Shown here: positions 55,823 to 64,000 of the stretch, one piece after another | Position numbering within the stretch: position 1 is the first letter of the stretch | Layout of the letters: the number at the start of each line of letters is the position of its first letter | Assembly (NCBI RefSeq): GCF_000149955.1 | Contig: NC_030997.1 | Coordinates: 248,001-312,000 of the forward strand | Direction: 5' to 3' | Length of the DNA: 64,000 bases | Source of the DNA: Fusarium oxysporum f. sp. lycopersici 4287 | Taxonomy: Eukaryota; Ascomycota; Sordariomycetes; Hypocreales; Nectriaceae | Position numbers and translations under genes: made by a program | The notes under the pieces: generated by a model | Told to the model about the DNA's origin: nothing | Seen by the model: the letters and a program-made list of their open reading frames with translations, nothing else | Database searches by the model: none

Positions 55823-58800
55823 ATGACAAGTACCGTCCCGATGAAGAGGCCGCTCTCAAAAGGCCAAAAAAAGCGATTCAAAGCGAAGGGGAGAAAGGAA
55901 AGACTGACTCGCCTGGTTGACAGCCCGTCAGATCTCAGCATCGTCCAAATCAACGTCAAGGCGGCCCCAGACAGAATCCAGTCACTCAAGAATTGGATTC
56001 ATAACTGCGATAAGAGAGTTGATATTCTCTGCCTGCAAGATCTCCCATCAAACATTAGAGGCATCCAATTTCCTGATCATATCCTTGCGTTTGGACCCAA
56101 TAACCCTGAACTTCTCGAGACCCAGGGCGAGGAACAAGCCAAGACCAAGAAGAGAAATGCGCTAAAGATCAAGAGCCCGTATCAGGAAAAGGAGATGCTG
56201 CATGCAGTTGCTTACCTGATACACAAGTCCATCCCAATTGCAGATTGGGACGTGGAATTCCACGACGATGTCAATTTTGGGCTGGCCGCTACACTGCTAT
56301 TGCGCATCAGTGACGACCAAACGATTGCGATTCACAACGTCCACAATCAGCTGAAGAAGGTCAAGATCCCAGATCTCCTCCAGAAGGTTACTGCAACTGG
56401 TCAAGACTTTCTTGTCGGCGACTTCAACCTTCACCATACGGTCTGGGGTGGCGACAAAGTAAAGATTATCGAACCCCAGGCCGTCGAGCTTGCCAATGGC
56501 CTAAATCAGGCCAGGATGGGCCTCTTGACTACCCGTGGCTTTCCCACCTACTCCAGAGGACAGTGCATTGCTGGCGAGTACAACAGTACCATTGACCTTA
56601 CCTACGCCAGCTCAGCTATCGTCCCGTTTGTTCGCAAATGGGAGTCCCCAGACGTACCAGGCTTCGATTCTGATCACCGTGTCATTATGACAACGTTGAA
56701 CCTCGAGATCGATCGAGTGCCCAGCACCTACTACCTTTGGAAGCTCGCCGACCCCAACAAGTTTCGTGCGTGTGTTGACGGCTCACTGAAACCTCTGGGG
56801 TTTCCGGCGCTCACCACCCCTGCCATGACCGACAACTACGCGCGTAAGGTGGTACAGGCATTCAATCCAGCCATCGAGAGACTGGTACCTCTAGCACCGC
56901 CGCCAGGGTCCAAGCGTCCCAAGGCCAGGCCGAGCCTTGTCACTCAGCGAGCCGAGAATCTTCTGAAACTGGCGGCGGAGAGAGAACGGAACTCTGGCAT
57001 CAGCACAGAGAGCCAGCAACATTACAAGGTCAAGCGCTTTGCGCAAAGCGTCATTCGCAAAGAGCGCTCCGCTTCTTTCCATCGCATGCTATCCCAAGAC
57101 ATTGCGAAGCGCAGAAGACTCTACTTTTGGGCCAGAAGGGGCGCCACCTGGAACAAGAAGGCACTCATGCCCATCCGGCAGCTGAAAGCAGACAATGTTA
57201 CCCATCGTACGCCTGATGGCATGGCTGGCTGCTTCAGACAGGCCATGTGACCAGACGGGACCAGCGATGAACAGCAGGTCCCTCCCAACCGGCCACCCGA
57301 CGACTCTGACAGAGTTGCTCTCGTCGTTTCGCAGGATTTGGACAAGTCCGGGGTCCGGAGTTTGATCGCAGGCGCACCGAGTGGCAAGGCCGCAGGGCCA
57401 GACCTCTTAGCCTACGAGGGTATGAAGATGGCCCAGGAGGAGCTTCTGCCCTACCTTCACCACCTGTTTGCCGCCTGTCTCAAGCTCGGTCATCATCCCG
57501 CTGCCTTCAAACAGGCGTGCACGGTCATGCTGCGAAAGCCAGACAAGGATGACTACGAGCAGCCCAAGAGCTGGCGACCGGTCGCTTTGCTTCCTTGCAT
57601 GGGAAAGCTTCTCGAGAAGATCGTCACCCATCGGCTCAAACAGCTTGCTGTCGATCACAACCTCCTCCCCGACGTACAGTTTGGCACTCCTGGCAAGTGC
57701 ACCACAAAGGCGCTCCAGTATCTCCTCAACAATGTCTACTACGCCTGGACTTGCAAGATCCGGAGACTGGCTACTGTGATGGGACTGGACATCACGGGTG
57801 CGTACGACAGAGTCGAGCGGGTCAAGCTCATGAAGATTCTTCAAGAGGCTGGCCTCCCGGAATGGATGCTCAGTTTCATCTGGTCGTTTCTTACTGATCG
57901 CAGCACCGACATGAAGCTCCCGGGCTTCACCTCATCCAGCTTCTGGGTCAACATGGGGATTCCTCAGGGCAGTCCCCTGTCTCCCCTCCTCTTCCTTTTC
58001 TCCTCCATGCCCATTGTTGGCGCCGCTTCCGAGTACACCAACTCCAAGGTCAGGATCTATCCCTTCGCCTACGTCGACGATACCTACCTACTCGCCGTAT
58101 CCGACGATTACGAAGACAACTGCAAGGCGCTCAAGGAATGCCACGACAGGATCATGGTATGGGCCGACTCGGTCGGCGTTTCTTTCTCGCCTCACAAATA
58201 CCACGTCATGCACTTCCGTCCACCTCGCCACAGGGCTGATGCCTTCAAGCACATGCCCAAAATCCCCGGGCTCGAGGGCAAGAAGCCCGAAGGCTCAATG
58301 AGAATCTTAGGTGTTGAGGTCGACCATAGGCTCAATTGGAGAGAACACGTTGCAAAGGTAAGATCAACACATTGCAAGGTGTCTCTGATGCCTACTAACT
58401 CGTCTTCATAGGTGGGCGCTAAGGTCAACGATAAGATGAACGACATCGCGCGAATCTGCAATACAACCGCGGGCCCCGACATGCTAGCCTTGAGGCAGCT
58501 CTACATCACCACCGTTCGACCGATTATATCACACGGCTGCGGCGCTTGGTTCATATACGGGAATAAGAAGGTCAAGTGGCAGATATCGAAGGAAGTCGCA
58601 AACTATCTCGTCACCATTCAGAACCAATGCCTCAAGATAGTCACCGGCGCACTCGCTGGTACTGCCGGGCGAACACTTTCCAAGGAGGCATACGTTGAAG
58701 ACATCCTCATCTTTCTGGAAAGGGTCGCAACCGTGCAGCGAGCGCGCGTTCTAGACACTCCAGACCACGAAAGGCTTCGCAGAATCCGACGGCGTGGCAA

Positions 58801-59531
58801 GAAGCCGGCCGAGTTCGACCATCATCCATACCACGCGCTGGACCACGCAGCCACATCCCTTTTGGAGAGAGCTAACGAGTCGTGTAGGGATAGTAAGGTT
58901 TGTAATATTTCATTCAGCATGGTGAGAAAGGCAGTGACGAAGATTGCCAAGCAGGACTCCGAAAAGATGTCATGCAAGATTTGGAACCGATACTGTGAAG
59001 AACGCGATCCAAGGCATTGGCACCGCAGCGCAGCCGTCATGGACAAGGCTGGATGGGGACCTCACAACCTCAAGCGCTACCGCGGCCTATCTCGAGCACA
59101 AAGCACCATTCTGATCCAGTGCCGAACGGAATTCATCGCTCTCGACAGTCACTTGCACTGGATGCGCGTAAGCCTGGCAGCTTTTCTCCAACGAGTCAAG
59201 ACTGCTAACCATGGTTCAGCGCTCCGACACTTCGCTTTGTGACTGCAAAGCCGCCGACGAGACCGTGTTCCACATGTTCATCCAGTGCGAGCTCCTAGCG
59301 ACAGCCCGAAGAGAGCTCTACACTGTACTCGGCCACCAAGACTTCTACAGGATGCTGTCCGAGAAGCCCGAGATCGCGGCCGATTGGGCGATAACCCATT
59401 TCGACATCCCCCAGTTCGAATGCGCCAAACAGGACTCCCGATTTAGTTCGGTTGAGTCATCTACCTCTGCCTCCCCGCCGCTTAATGTACTTGACGAACT
59501 CAAGGCGTGGCTTTACAGGCGAGCGACATGA
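55823..59531 (+). CDS. Endonuclease-reverse transcriptase of LINE origin (one in-frame TGA)
   Basis: Exons 55823-58357, 58412-59167 and 59220-59531 are all in phase, about 1,200 codons. A basic N terminus leads into an exonuclease-endonuclease-phosphatase domain with QINV, LQDLP (Asp73 where Glu is usual), VGDFNLHH (Asp200, Asn202), IDLTYAS and FDSDHR (Asp284, His285). The reverse transcriptase follows: KAAGPDLLAYEG, SWRPVALLPCMGKLLEK, GLDITGAYDRV, NMGIPQGSPLSPLLF, FAYVDDTYL (catalytic Asp pair at 58076-58081), and RILGVEVDHRLNWREHV. It ends with a CCHC element (CDCKAADETVFHMFIQC). No RNase H is seen. TGA at 57248-57250 interrupts the frame between the domains. Introns have CTAAC branches (TACTAAC in the first). 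Confidence 0.82.
57248..57250 (+). other. In-frame TGA between endonuclease and RT domains
   Basis: The frame is open for 475 codons before and 369 codons after this single stop, up to the next intron. Probable original codons are TGG or CGA. No GT-AG intron that preserves frame removes it. Confidence 0.7.
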
Positions 59532-59581
59532 TTGCGTGACCCAAGTGTTATCCAAATGTGTTTATCCTCAACTTGTGTTTC

Positions 59582-60885
59582 GTAAGTCATCTGCCATTGC
59601 CTGTCCATCGTTATCGCACTCGTGCTAACTGCGCCTAGTCCCACTGCGTTGTCTTGCGACCTGATCCAATCTATTACTAACCCGCCGAGCCAGCCTCGGT
59701 CCGCTAAGTCAGCAATTCCTCAATTGATTAATTTGGTGTTTTACTAACATTCCCGCCCCCAGTCTTCATAGTTTTTTTTCTTTCGCCACACGTGAGACAC
59801 CCGCCACTGATCCATTCCCGTCCCATAGCGCCTTGACTAACAAATACTCATCGCAGCGCTCTTTTCTCTATATGACATTTTCCCTCTCTTTTCCTCCTCA
59901 CTTCCCCTCCTTCACCCCGCGATAGCGCTCGATTCTCACGATAAAAAGTAGGAGTGTACATGTCCTCGTCGTCGTCGTCGTCAATTCATTGCTGACCCGC
60001 GCACCCGTAGCATTTACACCGTCAATTCAAACAACTCGACCGCGCATTTCAACTCCATGAACCACGCCCAGTATGGACCGTAAGTTTGTCAGAGTCGGCG
60101 ATCAGCAAGCTCTCGCTAACAGCCATTGATAGGTTGCCGCCGCCCGATGCGATGCTGTTGATGAAGGCCTGCTGCTGCCTCGATACGCCTTGACCCCGTT
60201 CCAAGCGATCAGCTAGGTCTTTCAACGCCTCCATCTGGCCTGTGATATATCCGATGATGGATGCGTTTTGCGTGGTACCGTGGAGCCGTACTTGGCAATC
60301 GAAGATTGCGAGATGTTTGTCTTATCTATGTCTAGGCTACCTTGCTATTGCTGATGATGATCTTTAGTGACTTGCTGTATTGGTTGCAATTTGTCGACAT
60401 GCGGCAGGTCTTTGCTTGTGATTTTGCGACGGCGAAGGAAGGAATGCAAACTCGGGATCTCTTCGATGTCGATGTCATTGATTTGCGTTGGAGGGCCGGT
60501 AAGCAGCTATCTCTTGCATTTCCTCAAGCTTTTCACCAGAACATTAACGAGCATCACAGGTCACGTAGTAATTGACTACCGTGACCGGATAATTGTGGCC
60601 CGATTGACCGTTGTTGATGACGATTGCGCAGCGGCGCATCTGTGAGTTGCATTACTTGCTATCTGGGTCACTCCCGCAAACAAACTGACTGGGGCATATT
60701 ACAGTGTGATGGAAGTGAGGGTTCTTGGCTTGTTTTGATGTGGCCTTTTGGGGTTGGAGCCTTGGTGGTGATCGCCTTGAGAGGGTGACGATGGAGAGGG
60801 CATTCGGCCTGCCAAGGACGGGGGAAACAGTAAGTGTCTAATCGCTCTGTCTGTTCTGAAACGTCCCAGCTCACCATCCTTGCAG
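59582..60885 (+). ncRNA. Multi-intron plus-strand transcript without a clear protein
   Basis: Strong GT-AG introns follow each other on the plus strand: 59582-59638 (GTAAGT, GCTAAC, CTAG), 59792-59856 (GTGAGA, GACTAAC, CGCAG), and 60080-60132 (GTAAGT, GCTAAC, GATAG). Next are 60315-60367 (GTTTGT, GCTGAT, TTTAG) and 60499-60559 (GTAAGC ... CACAG). The last two are 60642-60704 (GTGAGT, ACTGAC, ACAG) and 60830-60885 (GTAAGT ... TGCAG). All are 53-65 bases. The first lies 50 bases after the RT stop, so the RNA could be the RT gene's 3' extension or a separate transcript. Plus-strand frames after splicing are short or broken. A tiny ORF (MSSSSSSSIHC) sits at 59960-59995. Confidence 0.4.
60014..60639 (-). 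other. Minus-strand reading frame opened by removing plus-strand introns
   Basis: If 60080-60132, 60315-60367 and 60499-60559 are removed, the minus strand reads from ATG 60637-60639 to TAA 60014-60016 as one 152-residue frame. It includes the segments RRCAIVINNGQSGHNYPVTV, GPPTQINDIDIEEIPSLHSF, MEALKDLADRLERGQGVSRQ and ending WAWFMELKCAVELFELTV. The frame stays open about 57 codons further upstream through two more such junctions. Composition looks like a real protein, but the junctions read CT-AC on this strand, so normal splicing of a minus transcript cannot make it. No family is recognised. Confidence 0.4.
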
Positions 60886-60939
60886 TCTTCTTTATGCTCG
60901 TGGATTGAGGCCACTTGTTCAGTTGGATCTTAAGGTTCA

Positions 60940-61600
60940 AGGCAGCAGCTGTGTGATCTGCTGAGACTTAACATTAAGGTTATTGTGTTTTTGGCGTAGT
61001 GTATGACGCCTTATATTGTGTTGTGTTGAAAACAAACACCTTATTTTGTTATCTTGCTTTAATACCTTTGGCTTCACTTTACGCGTTGCTCGATGGGCAT
61101 TTTGACTTTTAAATAAAACAGAATACACCAAACACTTTTCTCTTGCGCCCGTGGTGACACACATGTTAACATGAATTCATTCATTCATGCCATCGCGTAA
61201 CTCAGATTCCTCAGTGAGACCAAGTCAGAATGCGGGGCTGCTGCCTAAGGTTTAGCGGTCAAACTCACATTTCCAGGCTTCATGTCCCTAAAGTCTCAGT
61301 GGCCAACTGGTGTGACGTGGCCCGATTATAAAGCCCCACGTCGATCCTCTTTGCTGCGCTTCTTGTTCATCTCTTTTTCTCTACTTTCAACAGCACCGCG
61401 ACATACGTTACCCTCCACCTCAGTATCGCGCAAGGGCTACTCTTCAATTGCTTTCTTTCTCACTGGTACAGTTGCTCCGTATCAAGCAAGACCCCGCCTT
61501 CCTCCGAACTTGGAGGCTCTAGAGGTATCATGGATTGCAAGAATGGTGAGCGGGTGCGGAGGCCCTCCCACCACCGTGCGCAGCTGCTCTCGGCCCGGGT
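60940..61600. other. Intergenic stretch before the assembly gap
   Basis: No supported gene. It is probably the promoter and leader of the gene at 61770. The sequence becomes GC-rich just before the gap. Confidence 0.35.
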
Positions 61601-61700
61601 NNNNNNNNNNNNNNNNNNNNNNNNNNNNNNNNNNNNNNNNNNNNNNNNNNNNNNNNNNNNNNNNNNNNNNNNNNNNNNNNNNNNNNNNNNNNNNNNNNNN
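61601..61700. other. Assembly gap (100 N)
   Basis: Exactly 100 undetermined bases, a standard placeholder for a gap of unknown size, 69 bases before the next start codon. Confidence 0.99.
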
Positions 61701-61769
61701 CTTTCTTAACGATAATCCCCCAAAAACCGCCACTGGGGCTTCCGCTGGGTTGTTTCGAATCCCTCTGCC

Positions 61770-63401
61770 ATGTCTTCGTCCCCCTTCTTGAGTCTCCCCC
61801 CCGAGCTTCGACACATGATCTACAAATACTACTATACCACCCTTGAGGGGTATTTCCTCCAGCCAATCTCCCGAAAGCTCGCCGCCGCCAATGGCAAACC
61901 ACTTGACCTCGCCCTGATGTACACCTACCGCTTCATTGCGCACGAGACCAGAGACCTGCCTCTATTATACAATGATATTTCCATCTCTACAATCTATGAT
62001 CCCGAATTGCGTCCATGGGCTGGCCGCTTCGATTATCTTCTCTACGCCCAACTTCAGCAGCAAGTAAAGCTCGTTCTCCTCTTGGGCAACCGTTTTCTCA
62101 CTGAACAAATTTGGACTCGCATTGAACAAAGCTTTCCCTGGTTCGCGCCAGATCTCAGAGATGCCCTGAGCCAACACCGACGCGGACAAGATCAATTCGA
62201 TATGAGACATATTGAATGTTGGCCTTTCACCAATTCCTTCACATATTCAGTCGACCCTTTTCGGCGGCGGGCCTCTGGAATATCCGCGCTTTGTGAGGCC
62301 CTCGAATTCACCTTGCGTAATCTTGCCCAGAGAGCAACGAGTGACTTTTATAGGGCTGTCAACGAAGCACTTCCAGATTGGGAATATAGCGGTAGCGATC
62401 GGCTCTTGAACTTCCTCGACCAGTGCTTCAAGCCTTGGGACATACCCCACGCCGATGCCCTCGCAGAAATGGGGCGTAAGTTTAAGGATGAACGCCTCTG
62501 GTCTACTCTCGAATCCTGGGCGCCCAACCAACGCCAGACACAAGAATATCGTGCCAAATTTCGCATCTCCGCAGCTTCTGCAGCCATACGTTGGCTCAGC
62601 CAGCTTCCCGCCAATAAACAAATGTGCGTCCATAATTTGGCCATTATTGAAGATCGCCCGTCTGTAGGTCGCCAAGAATGCCACGCTGAGGGCCTTGTCC
62701 CTTTCTGCAAAGCGAATCCACGATTACGTATCAGTCATCAGGTCAGTATGATGAATGTGATTTTCTCTCAGGCAATGCTCAGCCGAGTCGGCTCTTTTGA
62801 AGGGTTGGAAGAATACGCAGGGCAGGAAATAGGAGAACAAGCCCTTGACTTGGCAAGCGGTGAATCATTCTCTTGTATAGCAGAATGGTTAGCAGAGATC
62901 ATTTCTCTGTCTAAAGCCGGAATGCCCGATGGCTCCTACACGTTTACTCTAGATGGTGGACCTGACGTCGATCTCTGCTCGGAGATCTTCCAACAGGTCG
63001 TGCTTCGCAAAGAAGCCATGCGACTGACTATAGAACGTTCGCTCCCATTATTAGGTGAAGATGATCGGTTGTATTTTGGCCTTGAGTTGCACCGAGGGCA
63101 TGGCAACGCATTTGCCCAACTCATCGATAACAGTTCCTTCATCAAAACCAACTTCAACCCTGGTCAGCTTTGGAACGCAGACAAGATGCTAGCTGAGTTT
63201 CGACAGACTGGAGTGTTGGACTTTTTTGGAAAGTATAGATGTGTTCGAATGCTGTTCAAATTTCCTCGACCACCATTGACCAGTATTGTACCGAGACTAG
63301 GAGCACTGGTAATGGAGAATTACGAAAGCAGGCCTTGCCCTCGGCGTCAAAACACTCAAAAACGCGCTCAGCGCCACCGACGCGGCAGGAGACAACATTG
63401 A
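61770..63401 (+). CDS. Hypothetical fungal protein with LPPELR-type N terminus
   Basis: An intronless 543-residue frame starting MSSSPFLSLPPELRHMIYKY, the motif that opens many fungal F-box-like or 2EXR-type hypothetical proteins. The remainder is mostly helical with no catalytic motif, signal peptide or membrane segment. The last 27 codons (from about 63320) become Arg/Gln-rich. The neighbouring frame meanwhile reads KAGLALGVKTLKNALSATDA and onward for about 60 codons to past 63480, which looks more natural. A small indel near 63325 may have shifted the end. The start follows a sequence gap, so the promoter is incomplete. The function is unknown. Confidence 0.7.
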   Translation: MSSSPFLSLPPELRHMIYKYYYTTLEGYFLQPISRKLAAANGKPLDLALMYTYRFIAHETRDLPLLYNDISISTIYDPELRPWAGRFDYLLYAQLQQQVKLVLLLGNRFLTEQIWTRIEQSFPWFAPDLRDALSQHRRGQDQFDMRHIECWPFTNSFTYSVDPFRRRASGISALCEALEFTLRNLAQRATSDFYRAVNEALPDWEYSGSDRLLNFLDQCFKPWDIPHADALAEMGRKFKDERLWSTLESWAPNQRQTQEYRAKFRISAASAAIRWLSQLPANKQMCVHNLAIIEDRPSVGRQECHAEGLVPFCKANPRLRISHQVSMMNVIFSQAMLSRVGSFEGLEEYAGQEIGEQALDLASGESFSCIAEWLAEIISLSKAGMPDGSYTFTLDGGPDVDLCSEIFQQVVLRKEAMRLTIERSLPLLGEDDRLYFGLELHRGHGNAFAQLIDNSSFIKTNFNPGQLWNADKMLAEFRQTGVLDFFGKYRCVRMLFKFPRPPLTSIVPRLGALVMENYESRPCPRRQNTQKRAQRHRRGRRQH

Positions 63402-64000
63402 TCATACACGTCAAGGCCAGAGGAAGCGGTTACAGAGTCAAGCGTGTGAACTTGGGCTCCTCACCACTAACCATGGTGTGACACATTCTATATCAAGACG
63501 GTTGCGTTTCTAATTCAGTCGGGGAAGGTAGGCTAGATGCGTCGACTGTCATTTCAATGTGCTCGACAACAAGGTGGGCAGTTTGTGCAACACTGTGTAC
63601 TTTAGTTCTTGGATTAGTTATTACTGGTAATGTGTAATCCGATGCCTTTCATCCAGTCAGTCCCAGTACAAGACGTGAACTTGACCTTTAACATTGAATC
63701 TCAAGCAAGGCTGTCCATTCAAAACAGGGTACAAGATAAATCTTGCAGCTGACGTATGTCATTATACTCTAGAACCAACTGGATTCGGGACTTCCACTGA
63801 AGAAGCAGAAGAGCTTTCCGAATCGGCCATGTGCCTGAATAGCGCTTCCGCATGTTGTTTAGAGTTCCAATCTGCCGAGAGGTGACCCTTCTCCTTAGCT
63901 GAATGTAGTGTTGGATATCGTTCACTTAAATTGGTCAGACATCAGTTCGCATAACCGAATCACGGTGCAATTACGGTAAGACTTCCGAGTTGTCAACCAA
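63402..64000. other. Right-end stretch without a supported gene
   Basis: Apart from the alternative C-terminal frame of the preceding gene (to about 63510), short frames at 63694-63925 on both strands lack any support. Confidence 0.35.

Larger units (their letters stand above)
52936..59531. mobile_element. LINE-derived locus: divergent Gag-like and endonuclease-RT genes
   Basis: The two coding parts of a non-LTR retrotransposon are present but point away from each other, with 1.29 kb between the starts (54531-55822). Both have spliceosomal introns. I see no 3' A-rich tail, no target-site duplication and no RNase H domain. A standard Tad-type LINE has both ORFs on one strand and no introns. 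The locus may be a rearranged old copy, an exapted gene pair or an element with a novel layout. Confidence 0.6.

Noticed and set aside
60049..60234. Simple unspliced minus-strand ORF of 61 codons
   Set aside because: Its last 23 residues read through a strong plus-strand intron, so the unspliced ORF is not a sensible gene model. The joined frame is reported instead.
61282..61791. Frame running across the assembly gap
   Set aside because: It depends on undetermined bases and has no support on either side.

Overview
This window is nuclear DNA of a filamentous ascomycete. Nearly every gene has short introns of about 45-65 bases with GT(A/G)AGT-type donors, CT(A/G)AC branch sites and (C/T)AG acceptors. 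The protein families (Dal5-like permeases, fungal rhodopsin-domain protein, Fungal_trans-type regulator, GMC oxidoreductase, PL4 pectin lyase, OrdA-like P450) are typical of Sordariomycetes. A Fusarium-like genome is my best inference, not proven by search. The mix of catabolic and secreted enzymes, relics, an AT-rich island, retroelement genes and arrays of small orphan genes looks like accessory or subtelomere-like DNA.

Layout. 0-11 kb: a truncated gene at the left edge, a small Cys-rich orphan, an allantoate-permease-like MFS transporter, a fungal regulator-like protein behind a tight GATA-site cluster, an SDR, and an aspartate aminotransferase. 12-14.3 kb: a TRP-like (Flc/Pkd2) membrane protein. 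14.4-23.6 kb: two arrays of tiny paralogues, three plus-strand CX9CX10CX2C proteins (the first frameshifted) and four minus-strand proteins of about 100-140 residues. They surround a secreted rhamnogalacturonan lyase and a methyltransferase. 24-31.8 kb: a secreted GMC oxidoreductase, a PTH11-like membrane protein, an aldehyde dehydrogenase relic, a second MFS transporter and a LigI-like amidohydrolase, which together suggest uptake and breakdown of an aromatic or lactone compound. 32.4-33.5 kb: decayed coding DNA. 34 kb: a small secreted eight-cysteine protein. 34.4-37.7 kb: a HerA-like P-loop ATPase and a class V-type GPCR.

38.9-49.8 kb: a membrane-anchored SDR, a polytopic LtaS/sulfatase-fold protein, then a P450 and an FAD monooxygenase transcribed divergently. 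49.77-50.24 kb is a sharply bounded AT-rich island resembling RIP-mutated DNA, followed by an F-box-like gene with an in-frame TAG.

52.9-59.5 kb is the most unusual part. A zinc-knuckle Gag-like gene and an endonuclease-reverse transcriptase gene of LINE ancestry lie head to head on opposite strands, and both carry spliceosomal introns. This is incompatible with an ordinary freshly inserted LINE and suggests exaptation or a new element architecture. Immediately downstream (59.58-60.9 kb) is a run of strong plus-strand GT-AG introns. Removing them opens a 152-codon reading frame on the opposite strand. A 100-base assembly gap (61,601-61,700) precedes a final hypothetical gene whose last residues look frameshifted.

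All calls come from reading the sequence. No similarity search was run.
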